Assembly: GCA_965248995.1 (NCBI GenBank)
Contig: CBDFKY010000014.1
Coordinates: 124,001 to 188,000, forward strand
Source of the DNA: CBDFKY01 sp965248995
Lineage (GTDB): Bacteria; Pseudomonadota; Alphaproteobacteria; Rickettsiales; UBA998
Length of the DNA stretch: 64,000 nt
Direction: 5' to 3'
Below the pieces are notes generated by a model. The model was given only the letters and a program-made list of their open reading frames with translations. It had not been told where the DNA came from and did not search any database. A program made the translations under genes and the position numbers. How positions within the stretch are numbered: the stretch's first letter is position 1; every line of letters begins with the position of its first letter. Of this stretch, positions 26,682-39,324 are shown piece by piece.

Positions 26682-27775
26682 GCGCCTCTCCGCTCGAAGT
26701 CGATGCGCGGGTCCACGAGCATGTAGATAATATCGCCGATCAGCGACATCAGCAGGCCGAACAGCGTGAAGATGAACAGGGTGCCGAAGACGACGGGGTA
26801 ATCCCGGTTGATCGCCGATTCGAACCCAAGCAGGCCCAGGCCGTCCAGAGAAAAGATCACTTCGATCAGCAGGGAACCGGTGAACAGGACTTTCAGCAGT
26901 GCCGCAGGAAAACCGGCGATGACGATCAGCATGGCGTTGCGGAAAACGTGGCGGTAGAGAATCTGCGATTCGCTGAGCCCCTTGGCGCGGGCGGTGATGA
27001 CGTATTGTTTGGCAATTTCGTCCATGAAGGAATTCTTGGTCAGCATGGTCAGGCTGGCGAACGCTCCGGTGACCAGCGCGGTGACAGGCAGCACCATATG
27101 CCAGGCGTAATCGGCGATACGCTGCAGCGTGGTCATGCCCTCCACATTATCGGAGGTCAGGCCGCGCAACGGAAACCACTGGACATATTCACCGCCCGCG
27201 AAGAGGATGATCAGCAGGATGGCGAACAGGAAGGAAGGAATGGCGTAGCCGATCAGGATCATCCAGCTGGAGATCAGGTCGAAACGGGAGCCGTCGCGTA
27301 CCGCTTTGCGGATACCGAGAGGGATGGATACCAGATACATCAGTAACGTCGTCCATAAGCCCAGCGAAATGGACACCGGCAGTTTTTCGCGGATGAGGCC
27401 GAGGACGCTTTCATTCCGGTAAAAACTGGTGCCGAAATCCAGATGCAGATAACGATTCAGCATCTGAAGGAAACGTTCAACCGGGGGTTTATCGAATCCG
27501 TAGAGTTTCTCGATCTGTTTTACCAGTTCCGGATCAAGGCCGCGTGCCGCATTGGAGCCGTTCGCCGAAGCCATCGTCGCTCCTCCTCCCGCATCACCGC
27601 CGCCGGCGCTGCTGAAACCTGAGGTTGCGCCATGCAGCTGCGGATTGGTCAGCTGGTAGATCAGTTTATCGACCGGACCGCCCGGGGCACCCTGCACAAT
27701 GACGAAATTGAGCAGCATGATGCCGAGCAGGGTCGGGATGATCAATAACAGTCGTTTAAGGAGATAACGCGCCAT
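26678..27775 (-). CDS. yejB: Peptide ABC transporter permease (YejB-like)
   Basis: A 365-residue permease with the OppB-type N-terminal helix (YLLKRLLLIIPTLLGIMLLNFVIVQ). It has a long periplasmic insert rich in Gly/Ser/Ala (about 45-80), and the EAA loop YVITARAKGLSESQILYRHVFRN. It pairs with YejE to form the channel. It is the first gene of the long minus-strand run. Its upstream region up to 28132 holds a double-hairpin repeat and the divergent PhnP-like gene. Confidence 0.92.
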   Translation of the reverse strand: MARYLLKRLLLIIPTLLGIMLLNFVIVQGAPGGPVDKLIYQLTNPQLHGATSGFSSAGGGDAGGGATMASANGSNAARGLDPELVKQIEKLYGFDKPPVERFLQMLNRYLHLDFGTSFYRNESVLGLIREKLPVSISLGLWTTLLMYLVSIPLGIRKAVRDGSRFDLISSWMILIGYAIPSFLFAILLIILFAGGEYVQWFPLRGLTSDNVEGMTTLQRIADYAWHMVLPVTALVTGAFASLTMLTKNSFMDEIAKQYVITARAKGLSESQILYRHVFRNAMLIVIAGFPAALLKVLFTGSLLIEVIFSLDGLGLLGFESAINRDYPVVFGTLFIFTLFGLLMSLIGDIIYMLVDPRIDFERRGA

Positions 27776-27935
27776 TGCCGGGCATTATGGGAAAGAACAC
27801 GGGTATTGGCAATGAAATAACGAATGATTACAATATCGTTTATGGGATAATGCATATTCATGATTATTCCTGTCATTATTTCCTGTCAGCGGATGGAATC
27901 ATGCATAGAGGCGTCGTGGCCCGCGCCTGACCTTA

Positions 27936-28052
27936 TATAGTCATTCCGATTTAAAACCGTACGGTTTTAATCGGATAAAATGACTATAACCCTATAATTT
28001 ATAGTGTTTTTAACCGAAAATTTTCGTACGAAAATTATTCGGAAACACTATA
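27936..28052. repeat. Composite double-hairpin element, copy 5 (inverted)
   Basis: A 117-bp unit in the opposite orientation to copy 1: hairpin 27936-27988 (arms TATAGTCATT/AATGACTATA), 11-base spacer, hairpin 28000-28052 (arms TATAGTGTTT/AAACACTATA). The spacer read in the copy 1 direction is AATTATAGGGT. It lies between the divergent yejB and PhnP-like genes, in an otherwise featureless 357-base gap, so it may also influence their promoters. Confidence 0.9.
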
Positions 28053-28132
28053 GTACATCCGCCGGTGCCGGATGGTAGGAACATCTGCGAGGCCGCTTGC
28101 GCCGGCCAGTAGATTTCTGCTAGGGTGGAGGC

Positions 28133-28909
28133 ATGAAACTCACCATTCTGGGCTGCGGCAGTTCGGCGGGCGTGCCGGTTATCGGGTGCGAATGCGACGT
28201 CTGCCGTTCAACTCATCCGCGCAATAAACGCAGCAGGGCCTCGGTGGTCTATGAGGCGGATAGCGGGATGCGCGTGCTGATAGACGCGTCACCCGACCTG
28301 CGCACTCAGGCGCTGGCCTGTCATATCACCGCTATCGACGCGCTGGTCCTTACCCATGCCCATGCCGACCATTGCCACGGGCTGGACGACATGCGCCCCT
28401 TCAATTTCACGAAAGGCAGGGCCATCGACCTTTATGCGAACGCCGCCACGCTTGCGGAAGTGAAGCAGCGGTTCGCCTATATCTTCCGGCCGCATAATCA
28501 TCAGCACGGCTGGTATAAACCGGAATTTATGGTGCATGAGGTGGCGGAAAACGACCGCGTCGAGGCGGCGGACCTGCGGTTTTTCTCCCAGACGCACGGG
28601 GGGTTGCAGACGCTGGGAATGGTGATGGGAAAGCGGGGTGAGCTCGCCTATTCCACCGATGTCAATCATTTAGACGACGCGGCGTTCGAAGCGCTCAGCG
28701 GCGTCGATACCTGGGTGGTGGACTGCCTGCGCCCCAACCCGGCGCCGACCCACGCGCATCTGGAACTGACCCTGTCCTGGATCGAGCGGGTGGCGCCGAG
28801 GCGGGCGATCCTGACCCATATGGCGCATGAAATGGAGTATGAACTGCTGGCGAAAACGCTCCCCGCCGGGGTTGAGGCAGCGTATGACGGGATGGAAATC
28901 GTGTTGTAA
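28133..28909 (+). CDS. MBL-fold metal-dependent hydrolase, PhnP-like
   Basis: A 258-residue metallo-beta-lactamase-fold phosphodiesterase-like protein. It begins with LTILGCGSSAGVPVIGCECDVC, typical of PhnP and related proteins with an N-terminal zinc-binding cysteine cluster. The metal motif HAHADHCHGLDDMRPF follows at about 75-90, and a second histidine region HAHLELTLSWIE and LTHMAHEMEY lies near the end. GGTGGAGG upstream of the ATG is a strong ribosome binding site. No phosphonate genes are nearby; cyclic phosphodiester hydrolysis is inferred from the family only. Confidence 0.88.
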   Translation: MKLTILGCGSSAGVPVIGCECDVCRSTHPRNKRSRASVVYEADSGMRVLIDASPDLRTQALACHITAIDALVLTHAHADHCHGLDDMRPFNFTKGRAIDLYANAATLAEVKQRFAYIFRPHNHQHGWYKPEFMVHEVAENDRVEAADLRFFSQTHGGLQTLGMVMGKRGELAYSTDVNHLDDAAFEALSGVDTWVVDCLRPNPAPTHAHLELTLSWIERVAPRRAILTHMAHEMEYELLAKTLPAGVEAAYDGMEIVL

Positions 28910-28942
28910 AGAGGGAGTTCTATTATTAAGGCACCATGAGAG

Positions 28943-28972
28943 GTCGTCATACCGGCGGAGGCCGGTATCGAG
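28943..28972. repeat. REP-like palindrome
   Basis: GTCATACCGGCGGAGGCCGGTATC, a short palindrome of the common 'CGTCATACCGGC' type. The matching inverse part (GCCTCCGCCGGTATGACGG) occurs at 29171-29189, directly after a double-hairpin element, so one REP pair brackets that element. Confidence 0.6.
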
Positions 28973-29053
28973 TAAAAAACAAACTGATGCGGAGCATCAC
29001 CTTATAAGGAGAGGGTATGTGCTGCGCACATGCGAATAGCCAGGGCCGGATAC

Positions 29054-29170
29054 TATAGTCATTCCGACTAAAAACCGTACGGTTTTTGTCGGATAAAATG
29101 ACTATAACCATATATTTTATAGTGTTTTTATCCGAAAATTTCCGTACGGAAATTATTCGGAAACACTATA
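29054..29170. repeat. Composite double-hairpin element, copy 6 (inverted)
   Basis: Hairpins 29054-29106 and 29118-29170 with an 11-base spacer. Compared with copy 1 the tips show paired changes: AATTTCCGTACGGAAATT instead of AATTTTCGTACGAAAATT, and CCGAC/GTCGG instead of CCGAT/ATCGG. It separates the two halves of a REP-like sequence (28943-28972 and 29171-29189), lying between the convergent PhnP-like and ELM1-like genes. Confidence 0.9.
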
Positions 29171-29218
29171 GCCTCCGCCGGTATGACGGTAAACAATGAA
29201 ATCCTATATTTCCCTATA

Positions 29219-30187
29219 TCACTTCCCGAACCATCCCCGGATGATCCGGGCCACTTTCTGCGCCTCGTCCAGCCGCACGCTGCCTTTCCACAGGGGATCC
29301 CAGTCGTTCAGCATCCGGATATAGGACGCCTCCTCCATATCGGTGACGAACCGGCGATGCTTGGGGCCCGCGGCGTTGGCGGGCAGGAATACGTAGACCG
29401 GTTTCGACATGTAGGCCGCTTCGGACACCATCGAGACGGAATCTCCCGTCACTATGATGCGGTCCGCCTGCGCCAGCCATGCGTGGTAGGGGTTGTCGTC
29501 CTGCTGTTCCGGCATCCAGGCTTCCACGCCGAGCGTCGGGTAGGACGCGCGCAGCCGGTCCAGCACATGATGCATCAGAGCGGGAGGGGTTCGGCGGCTG
29601 CCGGTGATGAGCAGGGATCCTTCCTGCACGAACGGTTCAAGCTGGGACACGAGCTGCTCCCCGTCCTGCAGGGTGAACGTTCCGCCGGGTGAATTACCGC
29701 CCAGAGCCAGCATCGTCCACGGTTTCGGGAGGCGGTCGGGATTCAGCGGGTGACGGGCGCGGGCGGCGAACAGCACCTCATCGCTCAAAGAGTGCGGCGC
29801 GCCGAGCGTGGCGATCATGTTGGACCGGCCGTCCAGACCGTCATGGGTAGGCAGCGCCACCAGGTCGAATCCCTGCAGCGGCATGCCCGGATGCATCAGA
29901 TGGACGAGCTTTACCGACGGATGGCGGGACTTGACCCACAGACTGGCCGGAGCACTCCGCCGTCCGGCGGCGATCACCACGTCCGGCCAGGGAGTATGGA
30001 ACGCGGAGCGCGAGGCGGGACGCAACGACCGCAGCCCGTTGCCGAACGTGAACAGATTCGGCAGGCCGGCGAAGCGGTTATAGTCCAGTTCGATCTCCGC
30101 CACGTTGAAACGCGTATGCCGCGCCACGCCGCGCACCTGATTCGCGGTGCCGGGCCGGTGATCGGTAAGCGCCCATACCTGTACCAT
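29219..30187 (-). CDS. ELM1/GtrOC1-like family protein (DUF1022)
   Basis: A 322-residue protein of the family named after plant mitochondrial fission factor ELM1, common in alphaproteobacteria. It starts MVQVWALTDHRPGTANQVRG, contains PDVVIAAGRRSAPASLWVK and LALGGNSPGG, and ends with the nucleotide-sugar-like region IIVTGDSVSMVSEAAYMSKPVYVFLP. The fold looks glycosyltransferase-B-like, but no activity is established for the bacterial members. Single gene, convergent with the PhnP-like gene. Confidence 0.82.
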   Translation of the reverse strand: MVQVWALTDHRPGTANQVRGVARHTRFNVAEIELDYNRFAGLPNLFTFGNGLRSLRPASRSAFHTPWPDVVIAAGRRSAPASLWVKSRHPSVKLVHLMHPGMPLQGFDLVALPTHDGLDGRSNMIATLGAPHSLSDEVLFAARARHPLNPDRLPKPWTMLALGGNSPGGTFTLQDGEQLVSQLEPFVQEGSLLITGSRRTPPALMHHVLDRLRASYPTLGVEAWMPEQQDDNPYHAWLAQADRIIVTGDSVSMVSEAAYMSKPVYVFLPANAAGPKHRRFVTDMEEASYIRMLNDWDPLWKGSVRLDEAQKVARIIRGWFGK

Positions 30188-30502
30188 CGTGTCAAACCTG
30201 CCTTGAAATGTTCCTTTTTTTATAGCGCATAAAACGATAATGGGCAGTTATTTTATGGCAACGTTTCCACTTTGACCACCGACCCGCCGTAGTGGAGATG
30301 GACGCAAAAAAGGATATGCACAGATAACCGGCGGTTCCTTGCGTCTCTTTCACTCGCTTTTTCCCTCTCCATATGCGCGAAACGATCCGGATGCCCGTCG
30401 CCCCCATTCCAGGCGGTGAAGGATATTTCAGTTCCATCCCGTCCGGTTACTCCATGATTATTATCTTTATGTGACCGAACACAGTTGCTATAGCTGATCC
30501 GC
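30188..30502. other. Intergenic region, 315 bp, no feature seen
   Basis: Between the divergent ELM1-like gene and plsY. Two short overlapping minus-strand open frames here have no ribosome binding site or recognisable content. It presumably holds the promoters of both flanking genes, but no clear -35/-10 pair stands out. Confidence 0.5.
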
Positions 30503-31123
30503 ATGAACGTACCCTGCGCTTCCGTCGTGCTGACCGCCCTCGCTTACCTGATCGGCTCCGTCCCCTGCGGGCTCCTCGTCGGGCGTGTCGCGGGGCTCGG
30601 CGATATCCGGCGGGTCGGGTCCGGGAATATCGGGGCGACCAACATGGTGCGGGCGGGCGGCAGGAAGCTGGGGGCGCTGACGCTGCTGCTGGACGCGCTC
30701 AAGGGCATCGTTGTCATCAGCGGTATCGCGCATGTTATGCCCCATGCCGGCGCTTCGCTGCTCTATTACTACGGCCTCGTCGCCACCGTCGCGCATTGCT
30801 TTCCCGTCTGGCTGCGGTTTCGCGGCGGCAAGGGGGTGGCGACCACGCTCGGCGTGATCGGCGCCGTGCACCTCGTGCTTTTTCCGCACACGTGGGAATG
30901 GCTGCTGCTGTTCGCAGGGCTGTGGATCGGGACGTATAAACTGACGCGTTTCGTGTCGCTGGCCTCCCTCGTGACGTTCGCGGTGCTGCCGGTCTTTACC
31001 CTGGAGGTCTATGGCATATGGGTTTCCCCCTTGCTTTTGACCGTCTTAATCTTTATCCGTCATAAGCAGAATATCCGGCGATTGCGTGAAGGAACCGAGC
31101 ATGGCTTTAACAAGACGGCATGA
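30503..31123 (+). CDS. plsY: Acyl-phosphate glycerol-3-phosphate acyltransferase
   Basis: A 206-residue inner-membrane enzyme that makes lysophosphatidate from acyl-phosphate and glycerol 3-phosphate. It shows the three PlsY motifs: GSVPCGLL, GSGNIGATNMVRAGG, and AHCFPVWLRFRGGKGVAT, along with five hydrophobic segments. No strong ribosome binding site is seen before the ATG. The end overlaps the start of dprA by 23 bases; the plsY-dprA-topA order is frequent in alphaproteobacteria. Confidence 0.94.
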   Translation: MNVPCASVVLTALAYLIGSVPCGLLVGRVAGLGDIRRVGSGNIGATNMVRAGGRKLGALTLLLDALKGIVVISGIAHVMPHAGASLLYYYGLVATVAHCFPVWLRFRGGKGVATTLGVIGAVHLVLFPHTWEWLLLFAGLWIGTYKLTRFVSLASLVTFAVLPVFTLEVYGIWVSPLLLTVLIFIRHKQNIRRLREGTEHGFNKTA

Positions 31124-32297
31124 ACCGCCCGCGGCGGACGGCTTCAGGGAAGCGTCCCTCCCGCATTCCTCACTGGAGCGTGAGCCGCTGATCGACGTGG
31201 TGCGGCTGATCCGTTCGGAACATGTCGGGCCCGTCACGTTTTTCCAGTTGATGCGGCGCTACGGCACGGCTGCGAAAGCCCTGGCCGCGCTGCCGATGCT
31301 GGCGGCAAGGGGCGGAGCGCGGCGGACCATTACCGTCTGTGCGCCTTTGAGAGCGGAACTCGAGATCGAGAAAACGGAAAGATTCGGCGCAACGTTCATC
31401 CCTTACGGCCATACGCATTATCCGAAACTGCTGATGCAGATCGCCGATCCGCCGCCCCTGCTGGTGGTGCGCGGACATGCGCACCTGCTGAACCACCGGC
31501 CGCTGCTGGCGATGGTGGGATCACGCAACGCTTCGGCGCATGGCTGCCAGTTCGCACGTAAACTGGCGGGAGAGCTGGGTGAGGCGGGATACGTAGTGGT
31601 GTCCGGGCTGGCGCGGGGAATCGACGCCCATGCACATCAGGGAGCGCTTGAGAAAGGAACGATCGGCGTGATCGCGGGGGGGATCGACCATGTCTACCCG
31701 CCGGAAAACCTGAAACTGTTCGAGGCGATGCGGGCCACCGGCGCGGTCCTCTCCGAAGGGCCGTTCGGCAGCGCCCCGCTGCAGCGCCATTTCCCGGTAC
31801 GCAACCGGATCATCGCCGGGATGGCTCTCGGCGTGATCGTGGTGGAGGCGACCAAGCGTTCCGGCTCCCTCATCACCGCCGATTTCGCGCTCGATTTCGG
31901 ACGCGACATCTTCGCGGTGCCCGGCTTTCCGATGGACCCGCGCTCAGCGGGCACCAACCACCTCATCCAGCAGGGGGCCATGCTGGCGGGAAGCGCGCAT
32001 GACATCGTGGATTACCTGCATAACCGTCCGTACCAGCTGCGCGACTCCGCTTCCAATGACGATAGGGGATCGTTCCGGGAAGCGGCCCGTGCCGTGGAGG
32101 ATGACGAAAACCTGGATACGGAACGCGCCGTCGTGCTCGGCCTGCTCTCAGCCAGCGCCGTGTTCGTGGAGGAACTGATCACGTTGTCGGGCATCGAAGC
32201 GCGGATCGTCAACGTCATCCTGCTGGAGATGGAACTGGCGGGTATGCTGGAGCGCCATCGGGGCGGGCGGGTGAGCCGGAGGTATGAGGATGGGTAG
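31101..32297 (+). CDS. dprA: DNA-processing protein DprA
   Basis: A 398-residue protein that loads RecA onto incoming single-stranded DNA in natural transformation. The Rossmann core carries VGSRNASAHG, VVSGLARGIDAHAH and FPVRNRIIAGMA, followed by VIVVEATKRSGSLITA. The C-terminal winged-helix domain (about 330-398) is present. The start at 31101, with AAGGA 8 bases upstream, is preferred over an in-frame GTG at 31086. No competence machinery other than this gene is visible here. Confidence 0.94.
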   Translation: MALTRRHEPPAADGFREASLPHSSLEREPLIDVVRLIRSEHVGPVTFFQLMRRYGTAAKALAALPMLAARGGARRTITVCAPLRAELEIEKTERFGATFIPYGHTHYPKLLMQIADPPPLLVVRGHAHLLNHRPLLAMVGSRNASAHGCQFARKLAGELGEAGYVVVSGLARGIDAHAHQGALEKGTIGVIAGGIDHVYPPENLKLFEAMRATGAVLSEGPFGSAPLQRHFPVRNRIIAGMALGVIVVEATKRSGSLITADFALDFGRDIFAVPGFPMDPRSAGTNHLIQQGAMLAGSAHDIVDYLHNRPYQLRDSASNDDRGSFREAARAVEDDENLDTERAVVLGLLSASAVFVEELITLSGIEARIVNVILLEMELAGMLERHRGGRVSRRYEDG

Positions 32298-32342
32298 CGG
32301 GCAAAAAAAAGGGCGAATGCTAAGGGCAATCGTCGGGGAAGG

Positions 32343-32528
32343 TTATTTTGCAGGGCCCAGCAGTTTATCGGCAATGTTATTGAGGAACATTCCGCCGGCA
32401 AACCACGCGATTGTCATCAACAGGAAAACCAGAACAGGATTAAGCGGAATAAATCCTCCTGCTTCATTTCCGATGGTTGAAACGATTGAAAAAGCCAGAA
32501 CACTTAACAAAGTGAATCTAAAATTCAT
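32343..32528 (-). CDS. Small membrane protein, 61 aa
   Basis: I do not recognise this protein. It is 61 residues with two hydrophobic segments (FTLLSVLAFSIVST and VLVFLLMTIAWFAGGMFL) separated by a short loop, so a two-helix membrane protein is likely. AAGG lies about 11 bases before the ATG. The sequence is much more AT-rich than dprA and topA on either side and runs opposite to both. No similar gene occurs in the window. Confidence 0.5.
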   Translation of the reverse strand: MNFRFTLLSVLAFSIVSTIGNEAGGFIPLNPVLVFLLMTIAWFAGGMFLNNIADKLLGPAK

Positions 32529-32636
32529 GGAAAGTACCTTGAATTGTAAGGTCTGGAAAGAAAGGAATGCCTTGTTAGTATAAATTAATTTTTTTGTACA
32601 ACTGGAAAGTCGGAATAACGAACCAAGGAAGATACA

Positions 32637-35303
32637 TTGTATACGTTAGTAGTGGAATCGCCTTCAAAGGCGAAAACGATCAATAAATATCTGGGGAAGG
32701 ATTTCAAGGTCCTCGCCTCGTTCGGTCACGTGCGCGACCTGCCGACCAAGGACGGGTCGGTGCGGCCCGATGAGGATTTCGCGATGGATTATACGGTAGA
32801 GGCGGACAGCAAAAAGCATCTCTCCCAGATCGCGGATGCATTGAAGGGCTCGCAGATTCTCTATCTCGCGACCGACCCGGACCGGGAAGGGGAGGCGATT
32901 TCGTGGCATGTGGTGGAGGCGTTGCGTGAAAGCCGCAAGCTGCCGAAGGGGATCGACATCAAGCGGGTGACGTTTACGGAGATCACCAAGAAGGCGGTGC
33001 TGCACGCGGTCGCCAACCCCAGGGAAATCGACATGGCGCTGGTCAATGCCCAGCAGGCGCGGCGGGCACTCGATTACCTGGTAGGGTTTTCGGTCTCTCC
33101 CGTATTATGGCGGAAGCTGCCGGGGGCGCGTTCCGCCGGGCGGGTGCAGTCGGTGGCGCTGCGGCTGGTGTGCGAGCGGGACGGGGAGATCGAGCGGTTC
33201 GTCGCGCAGGAATACTGGGACGTGACGGTGCAGCTCGTCTCCGCGAAAGGCGAGCGCATCACCACGAAGCTGGTCAACTGGCAGGGCGAGAAGATCGAGA
33301 AACTGACTATCACGAACGGTGAACGGGCGCATGGGATCAGCGCTGCGCTGGAAGGCAAGAGCGTCCGGGTGGAAGAGGTCAAGCCCAAGCAGATGCGGCG
33401 CAACCCCTATCCGCCGTTCACGACGTCCACCCTGCAGATGGACGCGTCCCGGCGCCTCGGGATGAGTGCCAAGCAGACCATGATGGTGGCGCAGAAACTG
33501 TATGAAGGCATCGAGATCGGGGGGGAGACGGCGGGGCTGATCACCTATATGCGTACCGACGGGGTGCAGGTGTCGATGGATGCGATCCATGAAGCGCGCC
33601 GCCTGATCGAGAAGGATTTCGGGGCGAAATACCTGCCTGAGAAACCGAAATTCTATAGCACCAAGGCGAAAAACGCGCAGGAAGCGCACGAGGCGATCCG
33701 CCCGACATTGCTCAGCCGTACGCCCGCCAGCGTGCAGGCGCATCTGAACAAGGAGCAGTTCCGGTTGTATGAACTGATCTGGAAGCGGATGATGGCCAGC
33801 CAGATGGAACCGGCGGTCTACGATCAGGTCAGCATCGAGTTCAGGGAACCGGCCAATCCGGCGATAGTCCGGGCGACCGGCTCGGTGCTGCGTTTTGATG
33901 GGTTCCTGACCTTGTACCGTCAGGCGATGGACGACGATCAGAGCGACGAGGCGGAGAATCAGGCGTTGCCGCCGCTGGAGGTGGGAGAGACGCTGGATAT
34001 CGCCGAGGTCAAGCCGCTGCAGCATTTCACCGAGCCGCCGCCGCGCTTTACGGAAGCGTCGCTGGTCAAGAAAATGGAAGAGCTCGGCATCGGGCGGCCT
34101 TCCACCTATGCGGCGATCCTGTCGGTACTGCAGGACCGCGGATACGTGCGGATGGACGGCAAGCGGTTCATCGCCGAGATGCGCGGGCGGCTGGTCAGCA
34201 GTTTCCTGGAGCATTATTTCGCGAAATACGTGGAATATGATTTCACGGCGGACCTGGAGACGCAGCTCGACGACGTGTCGGACGGCAAACGGGAATGGAA
34301 AGAGGTCTTGCGCGATTTCTGGGAACCGTTCACCCTGCTGGTCAACCAGACCAAGGAAGTCTCCACCCGCGAAGTGCTGGACGCGCTGGACGAGTGGCTC
34401 GCCCCGTTCATCTACGGGTCGCAGGCGCCGACCGCCGAGGACCGGTTATGTCCGAACTGTCGCAAGGGACATCTGCATCTGCGCACCGGCAAGTTCGGGG
34501 CGTTTCTCGGCTGTGACGCCTATCCCGACTGTAATTATACGCGGCCTTTAGAGACGGGCGTGGAAGGGGCGGGGGCCGAGCCGGAAGCGGGGGAATTTCC
34601 GCGGCAGCTCGGCTGGCATCCGTTGAGCAAGGAGGAAATCAGCCTGAAAAAGGGGCCGTACGGCGTGTATGCCGAAATGACGGAAGCGGGCAAGGTCAAG
34701 CGCGCCAGCCTGCCCAAGGGAATGGCGGCGGCGGATGTGACGCTCAGCATAGCGGTGGAACTGCTTTCCCTGCCGCGTACCTTAGGGCCCCATCCGGAAA
34801 CCGGCCTGCCCATCCTGGCAGGACTCGGACGGTTCGGACCATACCTGCTGCATGACAAGAAATATACTTCCCTCAAGGAAGACAACGTGCTGACCATCGG
34901 CATGAACCGCGCCGTCATCCTGATCGCCGACGCGGCGTCCAAAGGGGGCAGGGCGGCGGCCGCGCCGCTGCGGGTTATCGGGGTCGATCCTTCCAGCAAT
35001 ACCGAACTGGCGATTTATGAAGGCAAATACGGCGCGTATATCAAGGCGGGCAAGGTCAACGCCACGTTGCCCAAGGGGGCGGACGTGCAGGCATTCACGC
35101 TGGAAGAAGCTGTGAAGCTGGTGGCGGAACGGGCGGGTGCCGCTCCTGCCAAGGGAAAAAACAAGGCGAGCAAGAAGAGTCCGGTTAAAGCGAAGGCGGA
35201 AGTAGGGAAGACAGCACCGGCGAAGAAGCCGGCAGCGAAAAAAGCCACACCTTTGAAGAACAAGAACGCAGTAGTAAAGAAAACTTCTCCTAAGTCTAAA
35301 TAA
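32637..35303 (+). CDS. topA: DNA topoisomerase I
   Basis: An 888-residue type IA topoisomerase that relaxes negative supercoils. TOPRIM motifs are VVESPSKAKTINKYLG and DPDREGEAISWH; the nucleophile tyrosine lies in LITYMRTDG at about 303-311. One C4 zinc finger (CPNC...CDAYPDC) is followed by toprim-associated C-terminal repeats. The last 40 residues are a lysine/alanine-rich tail. The start is TTG at 32637: AAGGAAG stands 6 bases before it, and TTG-TAT-ACG encodes the expected M-Y-T-LVVESPSK; there is no ATG alternative. Confidence 0.96.
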   Translation: MYTLVVESPSKAKTINKYLGKDFKVLASFGHVRDLPTKDGSVRPDEDFAMDYTVEADSKKHLSQIADALKGSQILYLATDPDREGEAISWHVVEALRESRKLPKGIDIKRVTFTEITKKAVLHAVANPREIDMALVNAQQARRALDYLVGFSVSPVLWRKLPGARSAGRVQSVALRLVCERDGEIERFVAQEYWDVTVQLVSAKGERITTKLVNWQGEKIEKLTITNGERAHGISAALEGKSVRVEEVKPKQMRRNPYPPFTTSTLQMDASRRLGMSAKQTMMVAQKLYEGIEIGGETAGLITYMRTDGVQVSMDAIHEARRLIEKDFGAKYLPEKPKFYSTKAKNAQEAHEAIRPTLLSRTPASVQAHLNKEQFRLYELIWKRMMASQMEPAVYDQVSIEFREPANPAIVRATGSVLRFDGFLTLYRQAMDDDQSDEAENQALPPLEVGETLDIAEVKPLQHFTEPPPRFTEASLVKKMEELGIGRPSTYAAILSVLQDRGYVRMDGKRFIAEMRGRLVSSFLEHYFAKYVEYDFTADLETQLDDVSDGKREWKEVLRDFWEPFTLLVNQTKEVSTREVLDALDEWLAPFIYGSQAPTAEDRLCPNCRKGHLHLRTGKFGAFLGCDAYPDCNYTRPLETGVEGAGAEPEAGEFPRQLGWHPLSKEEISLKKGPYGVYAEMTEAGKVKRASLPKGMAAADVTLSIAVELLSLPRTLGPHPETGLPILAGLGRFGPYLLHDKKYTSLKEDNVLTIGMNRAVILIADAASKGGRAAAAPLRVIGVDPSSNTELAIYEGKYGAYIKAGKVNATLPKGADVQAFTLEEAVKLVAERAGAAPAKGKNKASKKSPVKAKAEVGKTAPAKKPAAKKATPLKNKNAVVKKTSPKSK

Positions 35304-35372
35304 TTAGGTAATAATTCTTTATTATTTGTTGAATATTGAGTAAGATGAGAAGTAATCCTTATTCTATTAGTC

Positions 35373-35690
35373 ATGAACTTCATCGCTTTATTAAAGGTGC
35401 TCTTACTAACCTTTGCACCTTCCATCATTGACTTAATATTTTCTTTCTTCGCACCTCGCAAAGAAGAGAATATTACGGCAAAAAAACTCAAAGCAAATAA
35501 TCCAAAAATAAGTTTACTTTTAGGTACAACTGTTTGCGGAATCATTATTGTACCGTTAGCAGCTGCTTTCGTCGCGGGGTTTCAGTTCCGAAACAATACC
35601 TGCGAGAAAGTAGTCATAACTTCCCCACAAGGAGCTGCAGAACTCTGTGTAGTGAAAAAGGAAAGAATAGCGCAACTGAAAGTTCAATAA
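35373..35690 (+). CDS. Hypothetical membrane protein, 105 aa
   Basis: An unrecognised 105-residue frame. It has two hydrophobic segments, LLKVLLLTFAPSIIDLIFSFF near the start and LLLGTTVCGIIIVPLAAAFVAGF in the middle. A short C-terminal domain with two cysteines (NNTCEKVV, AELCVVKK) follows and could be periplasmic. No good ribosome binding site precedes the ATG. The stretch is AT-rich compared with topA and mfd. A terminator hairpin stands 18 bases after the stop and supports transcription in this direction. Confidence 0.5.
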   Translation: MNFIALLKVLLLTFAPSIIDLIFSFFAPRKEENITAKKLKANNPKISLLLGTTVCGIIIVPLAAAFVAGFQFRNNTCEKVVITSPQGAAELCVVKKERIAQLKVQ

Positions 35691-35707
35691 TTTCTTTTCA
35701 ATTCCTG

Positions 35708-35747
35708 AAAAACCGAACGCGAGAGCATCTCTTACGTCGGTTTTTTT
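35708..35747 (+). terminator. Terminator-like hairpin before mfd
   Basis: AAAAACCGA pairs with TCGGTTTTT across a loop containing GAGAGCATCTC, itself a small stem, and ends in seven T. It separates the small membrane-protein gene from mfd. Confidence 0.6.
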
Positions 35748-35784
35748 ATGTCGTTTTGATATGGCGGATGCTACATAAGGAACC

Positions 35785-39267
<3,483 letters not shown>

Positions 39268-39324
39268 ACGGTTTTGACTTCACGGCACGCCGCCGGTAAC
39301 ATGCTCTTTTGAAAAGAGGACGGC

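Noticed and set aside
30192..30504. Two short overlapping minus-strand open frames
   Set aside because: No ribosome binding site, no recognisable domain and biased composition; they fill the plsY/ELM1 promoter gap.
35015..35545. 176-codon minus-strand open frame over the end of topA
   Set aside because: It is antisense to the Lys/Ala-rich topA tail and to the small membrane-protein frame, with no start signals.
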